Positions 12,681 through 24,470 of a stretch of DNA of 64,000 nt are shown one piece after another. The stretch lies in the NCBI GenBank assembly GCA_025174535.1, contig JALBUN010000020.1, positions 496,001 through 560,000 of the forward strand, read 5' to 3'. Source of the DNA: Cantharellus purpuraceus (lineage: Eukaryota > Basidiomycota > Agaricomycetes > Cantharellales > Hydnaceae). The translations under genes and the position numbers were made by a program. The notes beneath the pieces are model-generated. The model worked only from the letters and a program-made list of their open reading frames with translations. It made no database searches and had not been told where the DNA came from. Each line of letters opens with the position of its first letter. Within the stretch, counting starts at the first letter, position 1.

Positions 12681-13483
12681 CATTATCGGATGTCCATTCG
12701 GTTGCAAAGTGACTCCATGTAGGATATATATAACCTATGTAGCGCTGCCAGTATAGGCACGTGGTGACTTCTATATCACACGGGAGGGACTCTGCCCCAG
12801 GCACCTGATTTAGAAGCTATGTCCTGATTTTAGACGCGTGCTGTAACCACGTATTGGTGGCAAGTTACGTGAACGAAGTTGGTGATGAATCGATGCCTGT
12901 GCTTGGCGGAGTTCACAATTTATATAAAGACAGAACTTGACACATGAGAGCTGCCATGGTCTAGCATTGCCGGTGATCTCAACACTGACGTCCGACTTGA
13001 CTCGGACAGCCAAACTTTAATGAGGCCATGGTGGAAGGTGTTGGAGCTCTAAATATATCAATGTCCGCCGCCATCTCATCGGCTTCTATAACCTGACGCA
13101 AATGTGGTACCTGACGGCGGTTTAGGCTATCCAGCCAGTTTCAACGATGCTATTCCGAGTCTTCAGGCTGTCTGCGCTTTTCTAGCTTTGCTACGCTGCT
13201 ATAATTCACGCACGTGCTCCTACTATATGCCTTTCATATGCCGCATATGATTTTGTTGGGGAACAACCATTATAGTTCATACCGTACCTACTGCTCGTGC
13301 CGATTTGAAAATGATGGAAAAACCAGCGCCGAAATTTCGATAAACCAAGATCGTTGAGATCCGCATCTATAGTTATTACTTAACTGAGACGAAACTCCTT
13401 ATAAACGTATGTCCAAGCGTTCACTCTCGCTGGTGAAGGACCTTCTGCCTTGGCTATACACCACACTCTAACTAGTCATACGC

Positions 13484-15663
13484 ATGTCTAGCAATAGCTT
13501 GGTTAGTAGCACGTGTCATAGCACTCAAGGGCCTGAGATGACGGTTTACTCCAGTTTTCATCTCTCAAGGATCCTGGCCTTCTCAAGACACAAGGATTCA
13601 TCGACGGCAAATGGACTGATGCCATAGATGGAAAAACATTTCCAATATTCAGTAGGCGTTTTCTTTTTCTAGCGTGTGTTGTTGCATCTTGCACCTGATG
13701 TACCAGATCCCGCCAACAATGAAGAATTGGGAACGGTCCCTGACATGGGCGTCGCCGATACAAAGCTAGCCATTGACGCGGCCGCCGCTGCATTCAAGAC
13801 GTGGTGCAAAACCACGGCCGCAGTGAGTGCATTGTTCGAACATTCGATTGTCATGTTGAAAGGAGGCTGGTCAAGTACCGTCACGATATTCTGAAGAAAT
13901 TCTTTGATCTTTTGTGCCAAAATGAGGACGATCTAGGTCACATAATTGCAAGCCCTTATTCCATGTTTCGAAAGCCCCAATCTGACACATGCCACTAGAC
14001 TTTGGAGAATGGAAAACCAATTGCCGATGGCGTGGTCAGCATTCCTGATACATCTCATCACATTGTCACGTCCTCATATTTGCATGCAGCAAGAGGTTTA
14101 TTACGCTGCTTCGTTCCTTGAGGTCAGTAATTCTGTCTTTACATATTGATGAATTGACACAGCTTTCAGTGGTTTGGTGTGCCGCATATTCTGACCTTGT
14201 TGAGACGCTGTCTAACTGCACTTGATAGCTGAAGAAGCGGTGCGGACATATGGAGGTGATAAATTTCCATATGCTCATTTAGTTTCACTTCTTGACCTTG
14301 GAAATCTAGAAACTATCCCGGCTCCGTACCCGAACACTCGCCATATTGTCATCAAGCAACCGATTGGTGATTTTTAAATTGCTCGTCCGAATATGTTGGG
14401 GCTAACTTGTACTGACAGGTGTGGTGTATGTATACATTTTGCTTCTTCGCGTATGAATATTTCTCCACTCACGCAATGGCTCTGAAAGTGCTGCCATCAC
14501 CCCCTGGAATTACCCAGCCGTTATGATAACACGCAAACTTGGCCCTGCTTTGGCCGCTGGTTGCACCGTAGTACTCAAGCCTGCTCCCGAGACGCCATAT
14601 TCTGCCCTTGCGCTGGCAGAGTTGGCACGACGTGCTGGAGTGCCTGATGGTGTAATCAACGTTGTAACGACACATCAGCATGTGCAAGAAGTCGGTGCAG
14701 AAATGTGTGACAATAAGATCGTCAAGAAACTTACATTCACCGGCTCCACTGCTGTTGCCAAACAATTATATAGGCAGGCTGCAGGGACAATGAAAAGGCA
14801 AGTGGGCTCTATATGCTGGAAAAAAGGGGTTCCTTACCATGTTAATCAGAGTATCGATCGAAGCGGGTGGCAACGCCCCCTTCATAGTCTTCGATGATGC
14901 TGACATCGACAACGCTCTCAAAAGTGAGTGAACATGCCCAAACCTTATATGACATTTCTCACTCAGGTGATATTCACAAACCGATAGACCTTATCTATCT
15001 CAAATATATCGGCTCTGGCCAAGCCTGCATTAGCCCTAACCGGATTTATGTTCAGTCATCGATCTATGATGAATTTGCTGCACGTCTCACGGCCATTGTG
15101 CGCACTTTCAAGATGGGAGATGGGCTTGAGGAGGGGATGTAAGAGAAGCATAGCTGGATTCCCCTATCCTGTGGCTCACAGTGACTCATTGCAGTACTCA
15201 TGGTCCCCTCATCAATTCACGGGCCGTGGAGAAGGTAGAGCGACACGTAAATGATGCCATCCAGAAAGGCGCAACGGTACTAATTGGCGGCTCGCGTCTC
15301 GACAGACCTGGCACCTTCTTCGAGCCGACTGTCCTCACTAATGTCCCCACAACAGCGCTGCTTACCAGGGAGGAAACGTTCGGCCCGCTCGCAGCACTGA
15401 TCAAATTCGAACACGAAGAGGAGGTTGTAAAAATGGCGAACGACACAGACTGGGGGCTTTCAGGGTATTTCTTCTCCAATAATTTGGCGCGCGTGTGGAG
15501 AGTTGCCGAGGAAATGGAGGTTGGCATGGTGGGCGTCAACGGGACCATGATCGCCTTAGTACACACACCGTTTGGAGGTATCAAAGAGAGTGGACTGGGA
15601 AAGGAGGGATCACATGGCATTGAAGAGTATCTGAACACGAAGCTCATTGCTATCAGTAGCTGA
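13484..15663 (+). CDS. Succinate-semialdehyde dehydrogenase-like aldehyde dehydrogenase
   Basis: NAD(P)-dependent oxidation of an aldehyde, most like GABA-shunt succinate semialdehyde. Exons I assign: 13484-13501, 13555-13651, 13707-13822, 13876-13947, 13999-14031, 14090-14122, 14170-14176, 14229-14255, 14310-14366, 14419-14425, 14489-14797, 14850-14923, 14988-15138 and 15195-15663. All phases join in one frame. Family landmarks: LKTQGFIDGKW, ELGTVPDMG, TLENGKPIADG, ITPWNYPAVMITRK, KPAPETPYSALALAE, TFTGSTAV, SIEAGGNAPFIVF (catalytic Glu; usual Leu after Glu is Ala), the catalytic Cys in SGQACIS, EETFGPLA, and FGGIKESGLGKEG. Two exons are only 7 bases long. Introns starting at 13948 and 14798 use GC donors. 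The small first exon is the least certain. The gene looks intact despite 14 fragments. Confidence 0.87.
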
Positions 15664-15920
15664 ATTGTGATGTTAGTGTAGGGAAGCAGTTTAAGAGAGC
15701 TCGGATGTGAATATTTATGACTATTTGAAGCCACGGATTAGCGACCTGACGTTTTGATGATGGATTGCATATTGGAGTCTAAATCCTGCCATATACACTG
15801 CTCAAATGCATTCGCACGTCCATAATGACGTGCAATGTTTGGACAGACTTGTGGCATCCTAAGTCACCACAAGTAACATACGGAGTACAAATACATTCTG
15901 TCAATGACGACGTCACAAAT

Positions 15921-17058
15921 TCACGGGTGCTCTAACAGATAGCCTCCATCGACACGGACATTCTAAGACAAAATGAAGTCAAATTTGAACCGTAGAATAA
16001 GGGTGATAGCCTACCTCTCCGTTAATGTATGTGTTGACTGCCAGCATCAACACGAGCTGGGCAATGTCATCATCCTTACCAGGTCTACCTGCGGGAATAC
16101 CCTTTTTCTCTTTGATGCCTTCAGCAGGGATGTACGATTTTTGATCTTCTCCAGATGATTTAACTTGACCAAAATGCACTCAGCACCCCCTATTCTAAAC
16201 TGTTTGGACTAACCAGTCATTTCTAATGGGAAGATTCCGGGAGAAAAACTGAGTAACGTTAATGGCATAAAGGGATCATGGGTGGCGCATAGCTAACCTA
16301 TTGACACGAATTTTGACCTTGGGCCGGCGTAACTCTTGTGCAAGCATGGTGCTGAGATGCAGGGCTGCTCCCTTGGATGCATTATACTGGAAATGGTGCT
16401 GACTCGTTTTAGTGGTACCACTCATGCTAGCATTGTTGATGACACATGAAGAATGGCCATGGTGGTCCTTAGTGGCTTCAGCAAGGAGAGGGATGAATGC
16501 GACAGTAGTGTAGTAGTACCTGAGTAGGTATTATATGTAAGGCGAAGGGATTAAAGTCGTGGGACTGACCCAATAACATTTGTGCGATAGACGTCCTCCC
16601 ATTCAGATTGTTCGACTCCCCATAGTTCTTCGGTCAATGCTTTGGCGCTCTCATCTCCTTTCTCGACTTCTTGACGATGAGACGTATTGATACCAGCATT
16701 GTTTACAAGGACATTGACATATTTCTCTTGTGAGAGATCTCATGAACAAGTTGCGAGATGCTCTGCTTCGTCGATGTATCACCCGTGATGGGTATAAGCT
16801 GTCCACCGTTGGCGAGGTCTTGTCCATACACCTTAACAGCTTGATCGAGTGTCTCTTTACAGCGTCCCACAATATCTGCAACCCAGCTCCTAACTTGGCA
16901 CGATTGCAGCTGCAACACTACGTACACACGCGAGCTCCGTTATTGGCGAACGCTTGTGCACACATCAGTCTAATACCAGTGCCACCACCCGTGACAACAA
17001 TGACCCAGTCTTTGACATTGAAGAGATTCTCGACTTTGAAAATTGAATTATTGGTCAT
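15921..17058 (-). pseudogene. Short-chain dehydrogenase/reductase with a frameshift
   Basis: Resembles fungal SDRs of the 3-oxoacyl-reductase / rhamnolipid-reductase type. Spliced by eye on the minus strand it gives VKDWVIVVTGGGTGI (Rossmann motif), ARVYIVGRCKETLDQ, LVNNAGINTS, VINNASMSG, the catalytic pair in YNASK, GIPAGRPGKDDDIAQL and RVDGGYLL. Two defects are visible. Near 16725-16735 the frame shifts: LVHEISHK runs out of frame and EKYVNVLVNNAG resumes one base off, as if a G was lost from AAGGAG. The last Gly of TGGGTGIG is also Arg (AGA for GGA). Introns otherwise fit GT-AG. It is either a young pseudogene or carries an assembly error at one base. Confidence 0.75.
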
Positions 17059-17959
17059 TGTGCGGTATAACCTGTTTGAATGCGGTCTAGCGGAAAACGA
17101 CTGCGAATACCTGAGGAGACGGATAGAGAACTGTTGTAGAAGCATCCGCAGGACTCTTTTATGTATGTTCTGTGTATGGCTAAACTAATGCTAGTACCAC
17201 GTCAGTGCATCACGTGATTGAGGTCTATGAGAAAACCAGAAGGAATGACGTGATGGATTAGCTACGAGTGATCTCTGTATGACACAGTATATATCAGTTG
17301 GGCCCTTCTACAGTGCGATAAAGTCGAACCTCGTGGGCTGGGGCTGCGGTTGTAAAGGGTGCAGAGATATGAATGAGAGAATACACTGGTGGTTCAAACC
17401 CTTATGGAGACCGCTCACCTTAAAGTGTGGATGAAAATAGATTTATGTCAATAAGAAGCTTGAAGTGCATTCTTTGAGTCGGGCACTGTACGTATTCTCC
17501 TCTGTGATCAGACGTAAGGGGCGTCGTATGGCACACACATGTCGATGAGAATAGCCAACACATATCCATGGTCCAGAGTGTACATGTGACAACTTTCAAT
17601 CATCAGCCCAGTCGTTAGTTTACTACACGCGGAACACAACCAGTTTCTAACCTTCTAACCTCCTGAATTAGTTCACATAAAATGGCAATCTTAATTTAAG
17701 AGTCCAAACGGTCGGGAAAGCAGATTCCTTCAGTATTGCCAAAGCTTAGTTGCCGGGCGTTAATGTAAGCGGTACTGGCGAGTGTGGACTTCTGAGGGCG
17801 GCACTCTGAGTCATACCTACGCATGTCACATGTTGTTACTTGCAAGTTTCAATGAAGCCGGTGGCTCTGTCCTAATCCCGGCTTTCTTTCTCTTCTACTA
17901 TTTCATCCCCCTTCCCCATTTCTCCGACTAGTCCTATTGGCAATAACGTAGGCGCACCG
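17059..17959. other. Intergenic; divergent promoter region
   Basis: No gene seen. It separates the minus-strand SDR from the plus-strand gene at 17960. A pyrimidine-rich tract at about 17885-17930, just upstream of 17960, is typical of fungal core promoters. Confidence 0.4.
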
Positions 17960-18805
17960 ATGGCTTCGACTGACTTGCCACTCGGCTTAGTGTTATCTAG
18001 CAAACGTAATTGCCCAGAATCCTTTTCTAATTCACCCCTTAAGGCTCCTCGCCTTACGCGGTCTAACTCTGGGTCCTCCCCCTGTTTTTATCGCGATCCC
18101 ACCTCGCCATGCAATGTTACGCTACCAAATGTGGATCTTGAGAAAAGTCAATACCTATGGCCAAGCTCTACGATCAAGTTCGAAAATGTAGCTTCAAATA
18201 CTAGCATGCGTGACGTGTACAAGGAACGTCTCAGGCAGCAATTTGAACGTTCAATCACCTTTCGGCAGCAGTTTCTCCTGTTTGTCGCGCAGCTTATGCA
18301 TGACCAAACGACACAACAACCTTCCTCTCATTTACTTAGCCTCCTATCCTCACACACATCCCAATTTACTCCACACGCAGACCCTTTGTTCGGCCCTGTC
18401 ACCGCGTCTGAGACTGGCCCATCATCTCTGACAGTGCCAGGGTTCTGTAGCCGGCCTTCCTTTCCACTTATACCTCCACGCCCCCGTGTCACCTCTCCGC
18501 TCTCACCTTTTCCATCATTTGTGCCTCTGTCCGGTCCGCTGCGTCGTCAGATGCCGCTCTCGAAAGGCAGAGGTGGCTGTCTGCTAAAGCAGGCCCTCTG
18601 CAACACTGAACAGGGGCGGCAGATGAGAGACCTCGGACCTCATGTGGCTCTGCGGCAATTCGAGTCGCAGCGCAGGTCTGTGACAGTGGACTCGGAGGAT
18701 GTCGAAATGAATTTCTCTAATGACAGATTGGGTAGGAGTGGGGTTGATGAACCGTGTGAGGATTGGGAGATGCTCGACATGGGGGAGCTCGTTATGTGTC
18801 AGTGA
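17960..18805 (+). CDS. Hypothetical protein, 281 aa
   Basis: Uninterrupted frame with ATG at 17960 behind a CT-rich tract, which supports expression. I do not recognise a family. The protein is Ser/Pro-rich at the N-terminus and middle. A basic amphipathic segment at about residues 83-112 (DVYKERLRQQFERSITFRQQ) could be helical, and the C-terminus is acidic (DEPCEDWEMLDMGEL). No signal peptide or membrane segment is seen, so a nuclear or cytosolic protein is plausible. That is inference from composition only. Confidence 0.55.
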   Translation: MASTDLPLGLVLSSKRNCPESFSNSPLKAPRLTRSNSGSSPCFYRDPTSPCNVTLPNVDLEKSQYLWPSSTIKFENVASNTSMRDVYKERLRQQFERSITFRQQFLLFVAQLMHDQTTQQPSSHLLSLLSSHTSQFTPHADPLFGPVTASETGPSSLTVPGFCSRPSFPLIPPRPRVTSPLSPFPSFVPLSGPLRRQMPLSKGRGGCLLKQALCNTEQGRQMRDLGPHVALRQFESQRRSVTVDSEDVEMNFSNDRLGRSGVDEPCEDWEMLDMGELVMCQ

Positions 18806-19919
18806 AACTTCTGCTTATATACAGTAAACCATTTCATGCAATTTCCCACTGCAAAAACGAGGCAAGTCACCTTTTGCTCACAGTTATTAGACCTCTTCAC
18901 GCTGACGGTGTCTCTGCATTATTCCTAGAATAATTATCTAATCATGGCTTCAACATAATTATGTCTATCCGACGTTCGTCTTTCCTGTGTCCCGACATAT
19001 GTCATCTTCATGTTCCGATATCCGTGTTTTAACTTCAACCTTCCCGGCTTTGTACGAGTGCTGTATTGTCTCGATGGAGGAATATCAGTTTCTGATGCAG
19101 TAATAACTGTGATGAATGATATAACAATATATAATTTGCCTCATAGCTATGGCTGCCCGACGTAAGAAATGCTGACTTGAGCATGCATAATTCTTTGCAC
19201 ACCTCACACTTGAGTTGGCACTTCGGTACTGAGATACGAATTCTGCTGGGTTTCTCGGTGCCCTTTCAGCGCCCCACGGGTCATATAGCACTCGGGAATC
19301 GGCAGCTCGTCCCCATGCAGACTCTTGAAGCATAAACAACAGAGGTACATCATCGAAATGCAGCAGAGCCAGTGGACGCCGAAAAAAGCGCCATTTCCCG
19401 TGGGTGCAATCGTAGTGTTTAAACACATAGAGACCTAATAGCGAGGTGTTGTCTGAGTCATATCGGTCCTGGAAACGACGAGCGACAATCTTCGAAATAG
19501 CTATACTGGGCAAATTGATTTGATAACGTTCCGTTCTCACCACGCTGGTGATGGTATATTGGTGCACCTTGTGTTGATCAACATAAGATAGCAAATAACC
19601 ACTGAAATGCGACAATTCTTGGCGCTTTAGTTTTGTTGAAGCACAAGTTCCTACTAAGCTGGTGAGGCTCAAAAATAAGAGACTGATAGACCCTGGTCGC
19701 AATAGGTTTCCCGAAATGATAGAAAAGGTCTACGTGCAGCGGTAGAATGAATGACGCGTCACGGGTCGTACAGCTTCAAGCTGCATACATTATACTATGC
19801 CTTGATCATTGAGGAAAACTCTGATACAGGCTCTGGGACGATGGGGCATATTGTGGGCAGGCACAAATGAGTTTGCGCCTTTTACGAACAAACCCATCGT
19901 CCAAGATAATCTGGTTTGA
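18806..19919. other. Intergenic; contains one doubtful minus-strand ORF
   Basis: Apart from the doubtful frame at 19085-19702 I see no gene. AT-rich stretches near 18950 and 19110 could be 3' regions. Confidence 0.35.
19085..19702 (-). CDS. Doubtful ORF, 205 aa, possible signal peptide
   Basis: Open frame with a hydrophobic start (ISLLFLSLTSLVGTCAS) that would act as a signal peptide. The rest has no family I recognise, is rich in Arg, His and aromatic residues, and lacks a cysteine pattern. It could be a chance frame or an exon of a spliced gene. Confidence 0.25.
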   Translation of the reverse strand: MRPGSISLLFLSLTSLVGTCASTKLKRQELSHFSGYLLSYVDQHKVHQYTITSVVRTERYQINLPSIAISKIVARRFQDRYDSDNTSLLGLYVFKHYDCTHGKWRFFRRPLALLHFDDVPLLFMLQESAWGRAADSRVLYDPWGAERAPRNPAEFVSQYRSANSSVRCAKNYACSSQHFLRRAAIAMRQIIYCYIIHHSYYCIRN

Positions 19920-20863
19920 GTGAATTTCAATTTCGCCCTGTGCAATGAAAAGGTGTTTCCAGCGGAGTTGGAATATATGCCCCACGTGATGTTCGCCTTC
20001 CCAAGATTCAGCAATGTCTGCTGCACTGGTACCAGGAGATATAGAACATCTCCAAACTCTAGGCGTATCTATGGACCTTCTCCTTCAGATGTCAGACCTA
20101 TTCTGCAGCCAATTTCGAACAATGTCAGCTCTCCCAGTGGACCCTCTCCGATAGTTCAAAACAAGTCGAAAAGCTGGCGTTGGTCGAATGAAGCGCGGTC
20201 GAAGCTCCGAGAGAATTTTACTAAATTTCACCCTTTGAACCAATGGCGTCTACGCGATCCTGCCACATTTTCCAAGATGGTCTCGGATGTGAGCTTTGGA
20301 GTGCACACTAGCTTTTGCTGTGGGAAACTAATGACAATAACTGCCGCAGGCGATTACGAAGGTGCGCGAAAAGGAATGCCAGGTCATGTTGCTTGAGTTA
20401 CTCACAAGCTCCAAATCGGTTTGTTGTCTTCATATCATCGGTAAAACTGAACCTGCAATTTTTTTTTCGATAGAGAACACTTGCATTGTGGAACCCCGAT
20501 GGATTAAAGCCTAGATATCGCATTTCTCTGTTCTCAGGCCGTTTCTTTTTCAAATTGCCGGGGAAGTTACCCGATCCTGATAGGGAAACGTATGATGGAC
20601 GACATACTGTGTTTATCTCTGTCTCTATCTCTCCCGGTTTCCAGCATCCATACTCTGCAAGGCGACGGAAACGGAAGGACCATTCTCCATTAAACTCAAT
20701 AGGAATCAGAGTTTCCGGAAAGCACCCTATCACCGGAGATCCCTTTGATACATGGACATTAGTAGGAGATGCAATTCTCCAAAGGATTATCGACATTGCC
20801 AATAGTTTCGAAGACCAGGCAGAGTTTCGAGAGATTTGTGTCAGGAGCCTACCGAAAGGATAA
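19920..20863 (+). CDS. Hypothetical protein, three exons
   Basis: Exons 19920-20288, 20350-20418 and 20474-20863 join in frame through two GT-AG introns (61 and 55 bases). The clean splicing supports a real gene. The spliced protein is about 275 residues. A helical segment spans the first junctions (VSDAITKVREKECQVMLLEL), followed by LWNPDGLKPRYRISLFSGRF and a basic stretch SARRRKRKDH that could be a nuclear signal. The start could also be a later ATG at 19977 or 19989. I do not recognise the family. Confidence 0.5.
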
Positions 20864-21381
20864 TGCTGGTTCGGCAAAAGATCTGCTTGGCCCAGTGCAA
20901 GCCTCGAACGCTAGGAATTCCAGATGGTCAAAGCTTTGGCCGTGCCCTTCGGACGCCCAAGGAGCGTCTTTTGTTCCAAAAGCCCCCTATCAGGGATACC
21001 CTTAGGGCTGTGTTTATGTTACTGCGCGACAATTGTGTGACAGGTGAAGCGCAGTTTGAAGCCTGCGTACTTTCTGACTATTCAGCTGAATATTTTTGCA
21101 TACATCGAACATGTCGAAGCTGCGAGCCCCTGTCAATTGCAGCCTTTTCTTATATATGTACCTAACTTCCATAGCTTGACTTCAACAAGTCGCCTCTGGC
21201 ACGCAGTAGCCGCGCGCAAGCCGGAGGTCCGAGTCCCCGAGGCAGCATGCACCACTGATCACCGTGAAGTAACTTTTTATACTTACTCGCCCTGCGTATT
21301 TTGGTGCCGTAAAAATCCGCGGCATGACACTTGATCGATCCGCAGTTCATTCAACGAAAACTTGCCTTCAAGGAATAGAGT
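20864..21381. other. Intergenic, with a Pol III B-box-like motif
   Basis: No gene. GGTCCGAGTCCC near 21225 resembles a tRNA-type B box, with TGGCACGCAGTAGC upstream resembling an A box. The spacing is too short and the arms do not pair as a tRNA. Confidence 0.3.
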
Positions 21382-23319
21382 TTGGGATATGTGATTCCCT
21401 CAGTACTGCGTAACAGTACTTGTCCTACAACGCTGTTCCTTCACTTGGGTAACTGGATGGTTCAAGCATTATACGAATTACTCTCATCCTTCGAAAATGG
21501 CCAGTCCCACAAAAGACAACGTTCGGCACCAGTTTTGCGCCTGTTTAGACAGCGTCAGACACTCATCCGACGAGTAGCTATTGCTCTCGTAGCTGTATCA
21601 TTGTTCTGCGCTGCATTACTCAAAATCGTCGTGTTTCCTCGTACAGAAGCATGGTTATCGGTGCCAGTTGCTCCACCGACGCCATTCATCCTAAAGGGCT
21701 TGCCATCGTCGGATTCAAAACTCACCGATGCCTCGTTTTTAGCCGCACCTTTCACTGCACCAAAATATAGACCCAAATGCTCACCGATATCATCCATAAG
21801 CTCGCGATATGCCTCCTTATCTGCTTCTAAATCCAATTCTACTATATATCTCGCACTCAACTTGCTAGACGCACAGCGGGTCTTGCCTACATTTATACAT
21901 GAACTACCAATCCTGCTATCGTATATGGGTAGCCATCGATTTCATGTAAGCATTTTGGAGAATGGGTCTACAGATCTGTCGGCTGGGCTCCTTGTATCAT
22001 TGGCACGAGGTTTAGCTGCGGTTGGCAGCTCATATGAAGTAAGCTATCAATTTATCGCTACCCGTCTGTCACCGAGCTTGAACAGCTCTCCCCCTTGGAA
22101 TTATAGATTGTTGTCCAAGGGAACGGCATAATATCACACAAAGAAAATGGCCGTCGTATAGTAGAACTTGCTCGTCTCAGAAATGCCGCCTTAAAGTCTC
22201 TCTATAATGGAAAGGCTGCAAAACGCATGGGGATCAAACATTTCGATATGGTGCTTTTCATGAATGATATCTTTTGGTGCACAAGCGACATGTTGGAGGT
22301 TTGAATTTCTCGAATCCACAGATAGTGTCGTCCAAATAATTTTCATTTACCAAACATTTTCTGTTTCTCTACCTTTTAGATTCTTAAACAACATGTTGTG
22401 CAGGAAGCACATATGACATGCGCCACCGACTGGGGCTCAAATGTGGTATATGACCGGTGGGTAGCAAGGACCATGTCTGGCTTGTGAGTGGCAGGTTACT
22501 TCGTGTTAACATTTCGTATGCCTCCTCATCAGTACTTCACAAAGACCGTTTTACTCTCAGGCAGACTTGCTTGAGTATTTCAACGGGCCTCACGCTTATT
22601 CTCCACCATATCCCGAGCCACTTCCTTATGATGATCACGAGAGAAAACGGTTTGGAAATTTAGGCCCATTCCAAGTGTTCAGTTGTTGGAACGGGGCAGC
22701 AGTCATTGACACTCGTGCGTTCGTGTCCATGTCTTCGGATGACAACGGTCAAGCGGCAGAAGCGGCTGGTTCAAAAGGCGACGGACCAAAAGGCTCACAA
22801 ACACAGTTTGACTCGGATTCTAAATCCCATATAATGAGTGCCGATGATGCGCCATCGTCGCATATTCGATTCAGAACAGCGCAGAATGACGCTTCTCCCA
22901 CTACAGAGAAGGCGAGCGAGTGCTTTCTTATTTGCGTCGATCTCTGGAGGAAGGGGATGGGAAGGATCCTGCTGGTTCCGAGGGCTAGGTGTGTGACCAG
23001 GCTTCTTACAAATACTTAACTTCCTTATTGTCTATGTAACAGCGTGGCATACGAATTGGCGCAATACGAGCGTGTCCGTCAAGATGGAGGAAGAACACTC
23101 CCTCATCCTATAGGTGTAGAGTTGCATGTCCATCCAAAGGCTCCATCTGCAGATCCAGGGAGACCCACTACCGCATCGACTGGATATTCCTCTGACAACG
23201 TAGGTGACGCAGACAAAGAGATGGAAGGTATACAAAAGGTGCCCTGGCGGACCACTCCGCCAGCGAATGTTGTTTATCATGACTATGCATGGTGGCATGA
23301 AAAAGAGGTATGTCAGTGA
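21382..23319 (+). CDS. CAP59/CMT1-like glycosyltransferase (GT69, putative alpha-1,3-mannosyltransferase)
   Basis: Type II membrane protein of the GT69 family, whose Cryptococcus members act in capsule and mannan synthesis in the Golgi; the substrate here is unknown. Exons I assign: 21382-22038, 22107-22298, 22380-22483, 22533-22988 and 23043-23319. A short N-terminus precedes one membrane helix (VAIALVAVSLFCAALLKIVVF). Family motifs follow: ILENGSTD, HFDMVLFMNDIFW, CATDWGSNVVYDRWVART, GPFQVFSCWNGAAVID, and ECFLICVDLWRKGMGRILLVPR. A region of about 50 residues rich in Asp, Ser and Gly (around 22730-22900) looks like a lineage insertion. ATG 21454 is an alternative start. At the 3' end an alternative splice at 23308/23309 to about 23594 would replace the last residues. 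Confidence 0.8.
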
Positions 23320-24470
23320 CTACCTTATATTGCGATGTCTCACGACCGTTACTTAGCGTTGGGGGCCATGGGATGAGGCTTGAAGGGAGTACTAACTTCT
23401 TCGTAACTCTCCACTTACGGCGATGCCTACCCATGTACTCAGATATTACACAAGCCTTGCAAGTCCCTGCCTCATGTGGGAGGAAACAGGGGGCACATAA
23501 AACGTATATGTATTTATTTGGGGCTTGTTTGTGTGGTCATTGCTATCTCCATCTCTACTGCCGCAGTTGCTGTTACTAACTTTGCGGTGCAGCGTGGAGT
23601 GTTACCTTCATAAAGCGGCGGCGATGTATACAGTTCGTAATGAAGCCACATGTGATAGATAGTGCTACCACTAGATTTTTTACTGCCACCAGCAAGCTCA
23701 TCGCAAGTTGAACTAGGCTGCAGGCCGGTCTCTTGTGCATAAAGAGGGTGTGGCTTTCTTTGGGAGATCCCGCTATGGTGTGCTAAATCCGTGGAAAAAA
23801 CAGTTATCTTGTCTCCGTTCGTGCAAGGTGCTTACATCGGTTTACAAGAGTACCTCTATTTTAGACCCCGCCCACATGCTGGGCCTGCAGAGGAATATTT
23901 GTAGGGGATATACTGGACAATCTAAAGCAACTCTGTCGGGTTCGTAATGGAGGGAGCTGCAAGGAGGAGCCTGGGAATTCGGAAAGGTGCATTCCATGGT
24001 CAGTGCAATCCTGTTTTTTGCGTGGGTGGGCAAGGGTACATCATCACTCACATGGAGTAGATTCTACGTAGAAATGACCTTGAAGACTCTGATGTAACTC
24101 AGATGTTCCAGAGGATGAATGCGATATAGTGAAATGGCAGGGTCTTTGGTATTGAAGGTTAACGCAGCGAAAGCTAGTATATCAGTCTCATGTAAACGAG
24201 TGACTTTATTATGACAAACCTAGTATAAACTACATAGTTTGTCAGCTACTTGTCAAACATAAGATAAAAAGAACTCTACCTCAGTCTCATGTAAACGAGT
24301 GACTGAGGTACTAAACTACGAAGTAACAAAATTATATACGTTCAGTATTATGCCCCTATCATCGGCGTTCACCAATGAAGATCCATAGTCATGTTTGTGG
24401 ACCGTAGTGGATCCCAAGGGACACCCTGTTCTGTTCAACATTTGGAGTGACCACGTTTGTTGAGCGATTA
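23320..24470. other. Gene-free; short direct and inverted repeats
   Basis: No gene recognised. A 23-base unit CAGTCTCATGTAAACGAGTGACT occurs twice (about 24184 and 24283), flanking an inverted pair GACAAAC/GTTTGTC (about 24212-24243). This may be a small element or footprint. Confidence 0.45.

Larger units (their letters stand above)
9660..13483. other. Gene-poor interval, no gene recognised
   Basis: The longest frames (for example 10043-10309 -, 11344-11646 +, 12227-12583 - and 12357-12722 +) are short. Those at 11.4 kb and 12.3-12.7 kb overlap the hairpin cluster and the GC-rich repeats listed separately. An inverted pair GGATTCGTG/CACGAATCC lies near 11040-11078. The final 200 bases likely hold the promoter of the dehydrogenase gene. 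Confidence 0.4.

Noticed and set aside
13484..15663. Interpretation of the dehydrogenase as a pseudogene because it falls into many short frames
   Set aside because: With 13 small introns, including two around 7-base exons, all phases join and the catalytic residues are present.
1..15663. A functional nitrogen-metabolism cluster (urease plus semialdehyde dehydrogenase)
   Set aside because: The genes are 11 kb apart with unrelated genes between, and no transporter or regulator is seen; proximity is probably chance.
15198..15734. Minus-strand frame of 178 codons over the aldehyde dehydrogenase
   Set aside because: Antisense shadow of the last exon, whose plus-strand frame carries the conserved dehydrogenase motifs.
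21175..21245. tRNA gene on the plus strand
   Set aside because: A- and B-box-like motifs are only about 55 bases apart in total, and the T-arm does not pair.
24184..24306. CRISPR-like direct repeat (23-base unit twice)
   Set aside because: Only two copies, in a eukaryotic genome; the spacer itself holds an inverted pair.
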